Origin: a virus | Strand: one strand, 5' to 3' | Length of the DNA stretch: 64,000 nt | IMG/VR virus record: IMGVR_UViG_3300009703_004110 | Location: 124,001-188,000 of that record | Part shown: positions 9,837 to 18,711 of the stretch, piece after piece | Position numbering within the stretch: the first letter of the stretch is position 1 | Layout of the letters: each line of letters opens with the position of its first letter | Program-made: the position numbers and the translations under genes | Notes under the pieces: generated by a model | Databases searched by the model: none | Seen by the model: only the letters and a program-made list of their open reading frames with translations | Told to the model about the DNA's origin: nothing

Positions 9837-9855
9837 TTTTTAATTAACTCCTAGA

Positions 9856-12800
9856 TTATCCGAAAGATGATACGCCTACTTCAATGTCAATGAAGACGTA
9901 GTTTATTGGGTAAGCAGGCTGGAATCTTACAAACACATTCCATTGTCTTGGGTCGACCTTGTCTCTTTCTACTCTTACATTACTAAAATTAGTAATTAGT
10001 CCTTGAGAAAGTAACGCGGACATAAGTGCGATTACTCTAGAGGTTAATACCGCTTGAGTATTTTCATCTTCGACCGTACCGATGAATGGCTTCATTCCAG
10101 CTCTAAGAGCCTTCTTTGCAGCATCTCGGATGAACATAACTGAAATTTCTTCGTCCTCTACGAATCCAGACTGACTAGTAGTTCTTCCGGCAAGAACTCG
10201 GCCTCCACCAATTACCGGCTGCAGAACAGTTGCTCCAACATTTCCAAGAGAATTAAGGGTTATTTGCTTCAGCCTCTTATCTCTTAAGATTGAGAATCCC
10301 TGAAGAACCTTGTTAGTAAGTGGAAGTGCAACATTCTGATGACCAGAGAACCATCCGCCGGCACAAGCCGCTAGGTAGAATCCGTCAATGAATACATTCG
10401 TTCCATTAATATTTCTTACAATTTGGTCAGGCCAGAAGTACATTGAACGCTTACTTGTGAAGTTATCGCTTAGTTTAAAGTTAACAAGGTCCTCGACATT
10501 GCCATCCAAAACTTCTTCTGGATCATCGCCCTGAATTCCTTCAAGAACTCCAATGTCTTCGACAGCAACTTCTTCTGTTCCAATCAGCGCTGCTGGAGTA
10601 ACACCCTGCTGAGCGCCGAAGAAAGCATAGCGCTCCTTCTGAATAGCGATGGTACTCATATTTTCAGCGTGTGTCACAGCCGCTCTAAAGATACCGCTTC
10701 TGTTCTGAAGAGGCAGAGGAACTACAATTTCGCAGTCCGCAGCCTCAAGCGCCTCATAGGCGTTGAACCAATTAGTATCGAAGAAGTCTGCGTCTAGCTG
10801 ATCGATATAAGAAATCTTGATACCGTCACCTTCTTGTAAAGTTCCGTTATCAACCAAGTCTTTATGTAGAAGTAGTGCAGCTCTTACATCTGTAGTGTTA
10901 GATTCGTCTTTAACAAAATATTGTACATCAAATCCATTACCAGTCATTGCGGTTAAGGATCCGTCGTTAGACACTACCACTACTGTACTATCGTCAGTTA
11001 CTGAAGAGATTACCAATTCAACACCAGGAGTTGTAGACCCGAAGAGTTGAGTACTAATGTCATTATCTGTAGTAGAAATAGTTCCAGAAGAATTTTCTAG
11101 ACTTTGAACAACGATAATCCTACCTACGTCATCTGCATCAAAGTCAACTTCTGCAGTAGTGAAGGTACTGTCGGTAGCATTTAGCTCGCCGTTAAAACCT
11201 TGTCCTGTAATTTCGAAGTTAGTATTGATAATGGTGTAGGAGAATGATGTGTCGCTACTTGATATAAAAGCAGTTTGGCCAACAGCGTTCTCATACTGAG
11301 AGTTGTAGAAAGCTGTCTTGTTAGGGAAGATTTGAGTCTCTACCTCGTCTCTAACTACAAAGATATTAACTTGTGTATCTCCATCAGGCTTCGCTGCCTT
11401 AAGTCCTTCTCTTGGAATAGGAATGATGAACAATAGATCATCAACTTCGCAATCATCAGCATTTCCACCGCAAGCTGTAAACCCGCCATCACCGTTGCTA
11501 TCTACTTCTTCTAGTAGAGTTACAGTGGTTCTTGCAGAAATTGGGGGCTTAGCCTGTAGTGCAAGAACGCCCGGGGCGCCATTCTCAAAGACTAACTGAG
11601 AGCCTAGAGATAGAGTATTTGTTAAGCTTGGAGCACCATGCTTATCAAAAAGAGATGCTGCAGAGGTAAAGAACTCTGGATCGTCAATATCAATTAAGTC
11701 GATATATCTGATCTTAAGCTCGTCGCCTACATCAAGAACTCTAGACTTAACATCTATGAAGAACTTGTCTCCAACTTCAAATGGCACTGCGCCCTCTTGA
11801 ATTCCGAAAAGTAGGATTCCGTTACTCTCTAATAGATGCCAGGTAAGTCCAATTTCGGCTAGGCCGTCACTGTTATCATCCTGCAATCCTGCTGGGAAAG
11901 CTACTGTAGCGTCACCAAGCTTCTGAACTCTCAACCTTCTGGTCGAAGTTACCGCTGTAATTTCGTATTTACCAGTGCTATCTCCGCTGCAAATCATCAA
12001 GACCTTACCAACGTCTCCTCCGGTGAAGCTACCTTCTCCGGATGGGGCGCCAGTTAGACCATTGTGACTGACAGTTGGGTCATCGATGAATAAATCAGTT
12101 GCTCTAATGTCCCATGAGAAGTCATCAGCACCAGCGTCAAGGCTGTCACTTATTAAGGTAATGGTTGTTTTTGTAGTGTCTGAATCGTATGCAAGCTCTG
12201 TAATTTCAATGCCAACATAACCGTCTACACATAAGAAGTCACCAGGTACAACCTGTCCTTGATCGACCAAGTCTCCGTCAATTGAGAATTGATCAGTTGT
12301 ATCTTTTGTAGAGTCTCCAACCTTACGAACTGCATTTCCTACTCCGAAATCTGCATCAGAAGCTACAATAAAGCCGTCTGTACACTCATCATCGTTACCG
12401 GAAACTGCTCCATTGGAGCTTGTTAGATAAGCGCTATGAAAGATAATTGGCTGATTTGCTGCATCGCGAACCTGTCCAGATGATGATCCGGTCAAGGTAA
12501 ACGTAGCTTTGCCAGGAACAGGATCTCCATTGGAATCTCTAATGACACCAATGCATCTCACAGTCCATCTTTCTGCTGGTGCGGAATCGTCAATCACAGA
12601 TATGGTATCAAAGAGGCCGCATGTAGTGTCAATGATTGTTCCTGTACCAACGTTCAAAGAACTGGCAGAGTACTTCTTTCCGTCTTGATCTCCGACACTT
12701 GCGCCCTGAAGCTCTAAGCATCCTGTGGTTGTATCTAATCGATAATCGAACTGACCATCAAAGCTATTTGCATCGATGTTGTCTTCTGTACCAAATAGTA

Positions 12801-13077
12801 AGTTCTCGTTAACGTAAACTTCCGTACGTCCGCTTACGATTGATGTAGCCTTTGTATCAAAGAAGCGTCCGCCAGCAACATCTGTAGGGCTGCAGTCATC
12901 GTCACCATCTGCGCCACCACCTACAGCGGATGCGATTAAAGTGCGCTCCTTAAGACCCTCACCAATCACACAGACAATACGGGTACCGCCAGGAATAGAC
13001 ACACCCTGAGAGATAACTCTATCTCTTGCGAATACTCCTGGCTGAACGTAGCCTGAAATTCCTGGGATATTAGCCAT
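9856..13077 (-). CDS. Contractile tail sheath protein (1073 aa)
   Basis: The N-terminus (MANIPGISGYVQPGVFARDR) and C-terminus are sheath-like. The last 200 residues hold GFSILRDKRLKQITLN, RTTSQSGFVEDEEISV and FIRDAAKKALRAGMKPFIG, then a final VRVERDKVDPRQWNVFVRF strand. These correspond to the conserved core domains that interlock and contract. At 1073 residues it is much longer than typical sheaths (about 450-700); the extra 500 or so residues in the middle are beta-rich, aspartate-rich repeats that probably form exposed surface domains. A contractile sheath makes this a myovirus. A good GGAGGAA ribosome site precedes the ATG. Confidence 0.88.
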   Translation of the reverse strand: MANIPGISGYVQPGVFARDRVISQGVSIPGGTRIVCVIGEGLKERTLIASAVGGGADGDDDCSPTDVAGGRFFDTKATSIVSGRTEVYVNENLLFGTEDNIDANSFDGQFDYRLDTTTGCLELQGASVGDQDGKKYSASSLNVGTGTIIDTTCGLFDTISVIDDSAPAERWTVRCIGVIRDSNGDPVPGKATFTLTGSSSGQVRDAANQPIIFHSAYLTSSNGAVSGNDDECTDGFIVASDADFGVGNAVRKVGDSTKDTTDQFSIDGDLVDQGQVVPGDFLCVDGYVGIEITELAYDSDTTKTTITLISDSLDAGADDFSWDIRATDLFIDDPTVSHNGLTGAPSGEGSFTGGDVGKVLMICSGDSTGKYEITAVTSTRRLRVQKLGDATVAFPAGLQDDNSDGLAEIGLTWHLLESNGILLFGIQEGAVPFEVGDKFFIDVKSRVLDVGDELKIRYIDLIDIDDPEFFTSAASLFDKHGAPSLTNTLSLGSQLVFENGAPGVLALQAKPPISARTTVTLLEEVDSNGDGGFTACGGNADDCEVDDLLFIIPIPREGLKAAKPDGDTQVNIFVVRDEVETQIFPNKTAFYNSQYENAVGQTAFISSSDTSFSYTIINTNFEITGQGFNGELNATDSTFTTAEVDFDADDVGRIIVVQSLENSSGTISTTDNDISTQLFGSTTPGVELVISSVTDDSTVVVVSNDGSLTAMTGNGFDVQYFVKDESNTTDVRAALLLHKDLVDNGTLQEGDGIKISYIDQLDADFFDTNWFNAYEALEAADCEIVVPLPLQNRSGIFRAAVTHAENMSTIAIQKERYAFFGAQQGVTPAALIGTEEVAVEDIGVLEGIQGDDPEEVLDGNVEDLVNFKLSDNFTSKRSMYFWPDQIVRNINGTNVFIDGFYLAACAGGWFSGHQNVALPLTNKVLQGFSILRDKRLKQITLNSLGNVGATVLQPVIGGGRVLAGRTTSQSGFVEDEEISVMFIRDAAKKALRAGMKPFIGTVEDENTQAVLTSRVIALMSALLSQGLITNFSNVRVERDKVDPRQWNVFVRFQPAYPINYVFIDIEVGVSSFG

Positions 13078-13130
13078 TGATGTTCCTCCAAAGTATAAAT
13101 AAACTCATTTCATTCTCTTATATTAGTAGT

Positions 13131-13943
13131 TTAAGATATATCAGCAATTTCCAAAATATCATCGTATTTTAATGCTATAGCAGTAGACGTAGAACCGAAA
13201 TTTGGTATAGGGGTTAAAACAGAATCAAAGTAGAAAAGCATTTTCTCAATTACATTATCAATAGGTATTTCGACTCTCCACTCGGAATAAGTCGAAATAC
13301 TTATTGTCTGGTTGTATACATAGTCATTAGCATATGCCTCGGCATTTTCGCCACCAATTGATAGGCTTTGAATAAACAATCCATTGGCTCGCAGTTCATT
13401 CCATGCTACATATTGAAGCATCATGGTGACTGTGTCGACTAACTCTTCCAGCTCAGACTGGCTTTCAGAGTAGATATTAATTTCAAAATTCATGCTCCAC
13501 GCACCAGCATAAACACGATGAGAGGGAGTTAGTGTCTCTGATATTAAACCAAAGGAACTCTCCTCCACATCTTTTCTATATTTGTATGTAGCATTTTGAT
13601 TAAAAGATATCGGCTTATATTGTCCGCCGGCATTTTTAATCACGATGGCTGGATAGAACTTAACTTCATATCTGAATATATCACTGATTAAGATCTTTGT
13701 AGTTTCTTCTGAATCTATTTCTATTCCAGTAAGGTCTCTAGTTTTAGGAAAACCATATTCGTCCATTCTATATGTAAAGATATTGTCACGAGCGAAATGT
13801 TTTCTAAGTGTGTCAATTAAAAGATTTTTTGGCTGAACGATACAAACTTGCTGAATGATCGCATTATCATCATAAAAGTTAGAATAAACTCTATGGTCAC
13901 CATTAAATCCTGTTCCAGGGGTCGCTTGGCTATCAATAGGCAT
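13131..13943 (-). CDS. Putative tail terminator / neck protein (270 aa)
   Basis: A 270-residue protein just before the sheath gene. It contains a helix near SELEELVDTVTMMLQYVAWN and beta strands such as WSMNFEINIYSES and WRVEIPIDNVIEK. Proteins of this size and mixed alpha/beta pattern located immediately ahead of the sheath often cap the tail or join it to the neck. Its start ATG overlaps the stop of the HNH gene by one base. Its first residues (MPIDSQATPG) closely match the first residues of that HNH protein. Function is inferred from position only. Confidence 0.4.
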   Translation of the reverse strand: MPIDSQATPGTGFNGDHRVYSNFYDDNAIIQQVCIVQPKNLLIDTLRKHFARDNIFTYRMDEYGFPKTRDLTGIEIDSEETTKILISDIFRYEVKFYPAIVIKNAGGQYKPISFNQNATYKYRKDVEESSFGLISETLTPSHRVYAGAWSMNFEINIYSESQSELEELVDTVTMMLQYVAWNELRANGLFIQSLSIGGENAEAYANDYVYNQTISISTYSEWRVEIPIDNVIEKMLFYFDSVLTPIPNFGSTSTAIALKYDDILEIADIS

Positions 13944-14242
13944 TATAATAATCCATTATTTTTATGTTCTATAATATGACATTCATGACATAAAGTAATT
14001 CCATTATCAAGATTAAACATAAGATCTCTGTGCTTAGGCTTTGATAGAATATAATGCGCATGTAGCTCATTCCTTAAATGAGTAACGTTACACTTTTGAC
14101 AAATATAGTTATCTCGCTCCCTCACTTCTTTAGACCACTTTGATAATTTATAAGAATTCTTATAAACAGGATTAGATATACCACAATCTTTACATATCTT
14201 TTCCATACTTGCGCCCGGTAGATTTTGTACATCTATTCCCAT
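13943..14242 (-). CDS. Small HNH endonuclease (99 aa), probably homing type
   Basis: Residues about 16-95 form an HNH zinc-finger nuclease: CKDCG, then W-S-K-E-V-R-E-R-D-N-Y-I-C-Q-K-C, HAHYI, NGITLCHECH and a final H. The two CxxC pairs would hold a structural zinc. The usual AHHI pair is AHYI here, so the expected second histidine is a tyrosine, and activity is uncertain. The first 12 residues (MGIDVQNLPGAS) are unlike an HNH start but mirror the first residues of the next gene. An internal Met at residue 13 (MEKICKDCG) may be the ancestral start. Such genes are selfish mobile elements common in phages. Confidence 0.8.
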   Translation of the reverse strand: MGIDVQNLPGASMEKICKDCGISNPVYKNSYKLSKWSKEVRERDNYICQKCNVTHLRNELHAHYILSKPKHRDLMFNLDNGITLCHECHIIEHKNNGLL

Positions 14243-14249
14243 AGTTTAG

Positions 14250-14591
14250 TTACCTCATGTGTAAAGGCAGATATATGCTCTCCTCTACTTCTTTTGCCTG
14301 GTTACAAAAGTGTTTTATATTAGTAATATATCGATCAAGTTCCGCTCTATCTTTAAAAGCCTCTTTATTAATAACTACTGTCTTTCTAATTACAAGTTCT
14401 GCAACAATTTCATCAGAAGATACACCGGCCTCTTTACCGGCAATTATTTCAATACAATGATTATCAGACAAAACCTTAGTATCTTTTAAATTAAGTTCTT
14501 TACATATATATTCTGAAATATTATTAATCGTTTTATCAAACTCAGAAGTTCTTTCATCTTTTTCTTGGTGTATTTTAACAGCTAACATCAT
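14250..14591 (-). CDS. Hypothetical protein (113 aa)
   Basis: No family recognised. It has an N-terminal strand (MMLAVKIHQEK), a helical acidic middle and a C-terminal helix (YITNIKHFCNQAKEVEES). Its start overlaps the stop of the preceding coiled-coil gene as ATGA, with GAGGTGAC just upstream, so it is translationally coupled to that virion-type gene. A role in tail or fibre assembly would fit the position but is not shown. Confidence 0.6.
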   Translation of the reverse strand: MMLAVKIHQEKDERTSEFDKTINNISEYICKELNLKDTKVLSDNHCIEIIAGKEAGVSSDEIVAELVIRKTVVINKEAFKDRAELDRYITNIKHFCNQAKEVEESIYLPLHMR

Positions 14592-15094
14592 GTCACCTCA
14601 TATTCTTTTGTTCTTTCATTCAATTCAACCGTGCGGTTAATTGGTTTAAACTTTCTATTACCAAAATGGTGATTATACTCAACCCCGTATTTACCTGGAG
14701 GGAGTCTTACGCTCCAGTGTCCATCGTTATTGGAAACCTTTTCTTTAATAACTTCACCAGTTTCATTATAAACAGTAATATTAACACCTTTTATTGGTGA
14801 ATTGTTTTTACTAAAAATATATCCAAATAATTTAATATCACCAATAACTAACCCTTTATTTCGTGCAGGCACCAGAGATGGCCCTGGAGCAGATGCCGAT
14901 GGTGTCTTTGCTACTGCTGCCGCTGATGGTCTGGTGCTAACCCCTCCCTCTATTTTTTTTGACAACTTAGAAACTTTATTATTCAGATTTTTAATATTAC
15001 TATCAATCACAACTAAATACTTTTCAATAGTTTCAAGTCTTTCTGAGATAGCGAAGATTTCATCTATCGCTGACTTTGCTTTCTCTTCTGACAT
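14588..15094 (-). CDS. Coiled-coil protein with C-terminal carboxypeptidase-regulatory-like Ig domain (168 aa)
   Basis: Residues 1-50 form a heptad-rich coiled coil (IDEIFAISERLETIEKYLV and similar). An alanine/proline/serine linker follows (about 52-75). Residues about 82-168 look like a prealbumin/carboxypeptidase-regulatory fold: GDIKLFGYIFSKNNSPIKG, then VTVYNETG-type strand, NDGHWSVRLPPGKYGV and a last strand. In virions such add-on domains are exposed and can bind sugars or proteins. It lies after the two giant fibre genes and may be an accessory fibre or a linker. Domain call is by pattern. Confidence 0.6.
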   Translation of the reverse strand: MSEEKAKSAIDEIFAISERLETIEKYLVVIDSNIKNLNNKVSKLSKKIEGGVSTRPSAAAVAKTPSASAPGPSLVPARNKGLVIGDIKLFGYIFSKNNSPIKGVNITVYNETGEVIKEKVSNNDGHWSVRLPPGKYGVEYNHHFGNRKFKPINRTVELNERTKEYEVT

Positions 15095-15102
15095 ATTTAC
15101 TC

Positions 15103-18100
15103 CTAACTTAGACTAACAGCATTGCTATTCTCAATGACTCCTTCCATTGTCGGGGCTGTTGGGAATTCTATAATTTCGAATCCATCTTCAAGTTCCGCCG
15201 GAGACATATTGGTGGCTATATTATTGGACACCACAACGTTTCTAAATGTGCCGCTGGCAGAGTTAGAAAAAATAATCCCTCCGAATTCCAGACCCATTCT
15301 GTCGAGCCTGCACCCCGTTACAATCAAGTTACCCATAGTTATGCTACTAGTGGGAGTAAAATCGTTCTCATCTGTTTGTCCTACAGCTATTGCGTATTCA
15401 CCTATTAAATCACTATCAGCCCCAGTTCCGAACTGTATGTCCTCTGGCCCCAAAAAGTTAACGTTCTGAACTCTAAAGGTCGCGACCTGACTAGCAGACT
15501 CGCCTGATTTAATAAGTGGATGAGTAATCGATATCACACAGCCAACCGCCTCTAAATCTTCTGAAGACTCATAAGTGAAATTTTCAAAAGTGACTCCATT
15601 GAAAATTCTGTCTGAGCCTGTTTCAGATGTTTTACCAACCAAGAAGAGCGCATCACCAAAGTCTACATTGCCAGATACGGGAGGAGTACCCTCTGCAAAT
15701 GCCCCAGAACGCTTCAGGACAGTGTCAGGACCTGCTCCACAAATCTTAACATCAAAGTCTACTATAATGGTGCTGGATATTTCAAAATCCCCCTGTTCAA
15801 TATATACTATGGGAGTTCCTTGGTTTGGATACATTTCAGTAAATTTACCAGCATATGCAATTGCTGAACTTATGCTGGTAAAGTGTCCGAAGTTTTGAGT
15901 TTTTGAGACAACAATCTTTCCAGACTTTAGATCTATCCGATCAATGAAATGTCTTAAGTCAACTATTGTTGATTCTGAGGCGTCTATAAATCCTAAGTAT
16001 GCCAACTCTTGATCTGCAAATGGCGCAATTTGATCGGTATAACCATCGGTATAACCGTCAGGATTTGTAATTTGGTTACCTGTTGCGATGCATCCGAAGG
16101 CATCTACAGCCAAGTAAAAGTCCGAACCAGAGTTGATTCGGAAGGCAGAAAATCCAGATATCTCATATCTAATGCCATTAACATATGCTACACCTGCATC
16201 GATATCGACTTCCTGATAATAAATGATATCACCAGATCCATCTGTTTCACCACTATCTATTAAGTTTACATTTGAAAGACCCAGACCTCTAACAATTCCG
16301 TGAGATCTAAGCTCGTTTCTGGGACCCTGGATATATTTCTCTAGCAATGATTCGCTAACTATAGTTTCATCAACAGTTCCGCTACTTCTTTTATCAATAA
16401 CCGATGGAACTCCAACACCAGTATAAGCTCCGAGAACTCTACCAAGTGACGTTGAGAAAGTGCCTCTGCATACTCTATAGTTGTTTAAAGCAATCTCGTC
16501 AAAGCCGTATAGATCTACTGTCTGTGCCACAGCGGGAAGACCGGTACTGTGAACCGAAAGAGTCACATAAGATAGCCCATCATTAGCGAGAAGCCTATAG
16601 ACACCAGACTGCCCGACGTAGATAGAGGCACCGTCAGCTAGGTTTGGATCTGTTAGAGATGCAAATCCAAGTGTATCTACATTGACCGTTGCCTTCTCCC
16701 CGTCTACTACAAACCCTCTTGATACGTCAATAATTGCAGCTTGGAATCCGCCGCTAGAGACTGTTCCATCAATCTCCATTCTCTTATAATATTGAACATC
16801 TTTTTCTTCAGTTATAAAAACATCAATCAGGATAGAGCCATCAACTGAAACAATCTCTGTAAAGTCAAGTTCTTCAATTGGAGCGGAGCATCTTATGATA
16901 TATATTATGCCAGTATCCGCTGGGAGCGCCCCAACAAGGCTGAGGGTAGAGCTATCAAGCGTGACTATGCTTCCGCTGACATCAGAGACGCGATATGTTC
17001 CATCATCATCTGATTCTTCCGAACCAGTGATAACCAGAAGGTCCCCGATTCTTACGCCTTTTTCTGTAAAAGTGCCTGAGAACAAAGAGATAGTATTTGT
17101 TTCTGATATAATTTCTACATCAGCTGATGAAAATTCTAATACGCCACCAAAGGTGTCTAGGATTAGTCCGTTAATATGATATGAGTTTCCGGCCTCTCCT
17201 TCTTTGGTTATATCTAAAACTAAGTCAAGTCCAAGTTCTGAGGCGCCATCATCAGAGGAGCCCTCTTTGACTTCCAAAGTTCTATTTACTACATCTCCTC
17301 CAATATTTGGAAGAATGTGCGTTAATGCCATTTCATAACAATTATTTGATCTAATTTTATAGGCTAAGAAATTCAGATTTTGGTCGACTGCTTGTTCGTT
17401 AATCTTATTGACAATAGATTCAATAGACTGGGTAGTCGCATTTGAATCAAAGGTTTCAATCGTTACTACTGTTCCGCCGTCAATTGAGATATCAAAAGTA
17501 TCTGTGCCGTCTACAATTTTAGAAGGTTGAATTCCAGTGGTTATAACTGTGGCTGCATCCGGATTTGCCACGATAATATCCGGTGTGTTGGTCTTATCAA
17601 AACGTGGCCTTGGCGTAGCATTCAATCCGTTAGCGTTATAGGTTACATAAATGTTCTTCGAAATAGAAGCAGTTAGTCCAGTTGTAGACTCACCTAAAGG
17701 TGCGCCAAATACTACAACTGTAACAAGATCAGAGCCACTATAGATTAATTCAGCAATCTGATAACTCTTGTTATCATTATCAGTATCAGATCCGGCAAGA
17801 ATTAAATAGTCAAAATTTGAGATAGGGTCTAGCGGCGTCTGAGCATTTTCAAAAGAGAATCTAGTCCTAGAGCCTTCTTTGGCATATGTAACAGTCGCAG
17901 CCTCAATTAATACGCTTCCAGTACCGTTATCTTCGTAGTCGTCTACTATAGAGCCCGTGCGTATTCTTCCATTCGATGCAATATTAAGGGTGGTATTTCT
18001 AAGACCGACACTTCCAATGTTCGCAAGATCCTCAATAGCACCCTGCACGTCATCTTGAAAGATTACGTCCTCTACCTCTTCAGTATCAAAATAAATTTGG

Positions 18101-18711
18101 TCAGCGGAATGAGAATTATTTCCAGATAAAACATTGCCACTGAAATTAATATGGCCATTAACAATATCCTCTATTACGTTCTGTAAGTTATCATCAGAAC
18201 CTAGTGAATTAAACGACGTAGAACTCTCATCTAGATCTGCCTCAAGAACTGTTATAGCAACAGCATTATGTCGATCTATAGCGTCAGGATGTACGTGAGC
18301 AGAGATAGTAGCATTCAAAACTACAATTTGTGCAGCGAGTACATCAAGCTCTCCGCTTACAATTGATATTTCATCTTGCAGAACCTGGGTAGGAAAATTT
18401 AGCCTTAGCTTTTTTTCCGCAATTGCAGCTACATTAGATACATCTGTATCAGTAATTGGTCCAGCTAAAACATTGGCCTTCGCCAAAGCCTCTTTCCTAA
18501 TATTGCCTGTATCATCTAGAGAGGAGTTTAATCTTGTAGATACAGTATTACCAGCGACACCTTGCGGATTAATACCGAGAGTCTTCTCAATATTTAGAAT
18601 GGCAGACCTTAGGCTGTTAATAACCTCTGAGCCAATTTCAGTTATATTGTCACGAACTGGTGGCAGCTCCTTCGAGGTATCTAACGATGTTGGATATTTA
18701 GACTTCGCCAT
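15103..18711 (-). CDS. Giant fibre/adhesin-like protein, downstream paralogue (1202 aa)
   Basis: The first 130 or so residues are nearly the same as those of the next gene upstream (both begin MAKS-x-YP and share LGINPQG, ANVL, GPIT and PTQVLQDEISIVSGELD). This shared segment is probably the virion attachment domain. The middle is made of repeated beta domains. The last 250 residues look like a right-handed beta-helix: IYIEQGDFEISST-type turns, then NGVTFENFTYES, NVNFLG, MGNLIVTGCRLDRMG and VVVSNNIATN, as in tailspikes and pectate-lyase folds. A host-receptor or polysaccharide-binding role is inferred. The ATG overlaps the upstream stop. Confidence 0.7.
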   Translation of the reverse strand: MAKSKYPTSLDTSKELPPVRDNITEIGSEVINSLRSAILNIEKTLGINPQGVAGNTVSTRLNSSLDDTGNIRKEALAKANVLAGPITDTDVSNVAAIAEKKLRLNFPTQVLQDEISIVSGELDVLAAQIVVLNATISAHVHPDAIDRHNAVAITVLEADLDESSTSFNSLGSDDNLQNVIEDIVNGHINFSGNVLSGNNSHSADQIYFDTEEVEDVIFQDDVQGAIEDLANIGSVGLRNTTLNIASNGRIRTGSIVDDYEDNGTGSVLIEAATVTYAKEGSRTRFSFENAQTPLDPISNFDYLILAGSDTDNDNKSYQIAELIYSGSDLVTVVVFGAPLGESTTGLTASISKNIYVTYNANGLNATPRPRFDKTNTPDIIVANPDAATVITTGIQPSKIVDGTDTFDISIDGGTVVTIETFDSNATTQSIESIVNKINEQAVDQNLNFLAYKIRSNNCYEMALTHILPNIGGDVVNRTLEVKEGSSDDGASELGLDLVLDITKEGEAGNSYHINGLILDTFGGVLEFSSADVEIISETNTISLFSGTFTEKGVRIGDLLVITGSEESDDDGTYRVSDVSGSIVTLDSSTLSLVGALPADTGIIYIIRCSAPIEELDFTEIVSVDGSILIDVFITEEKDVQYYKRMEIDGTVSSGGFQAAIIDVSRGFVVDGEKATVNVDTLGFASLTDPNLADGASIYVGQSGVYRLLANDGLSYVTLSVHSTGLPAVAQTVDLYGFDEIALNNYRVCRGTFSTSLGRVLGAYTGVGVPSVIDKRSSGTVDETIVSESLLEKYIQGPRNELRSHGIVRGLGLSNVNLIDSGETDGSGDIIYYQEVDIDAGVAYVNGIRYEISGFSAFRINSGSDFYLAVDAFGCIATGNQITNPDGYTDGYTDQIAPFADQELAYLGFIDASESTIVDLRHFIDRIDLKSGKIVVSKTQNFGHFTSISSAIAYAGKFTEMYPNQGTPIVYIEQGDFEISSTIIVDFDVKICGAGPDTVLKRSGAFAEGTPPVSGNVDFGDALFLVGKTSETGSDRIFNGVTFENFTYESSEDLEAVGCVISITHPLIKSGESASQVATFRVQNVNFLGPEDIQFGTGADSDLIGEYAIAVGQTDENDFTPTSSITMGNLIVTGCRLDRMGLEFGGIIFSNSASGTFRNVVVSNNIATNMSPAELEDGFEIIEFPTAPTMEGVIENSNAVSLS

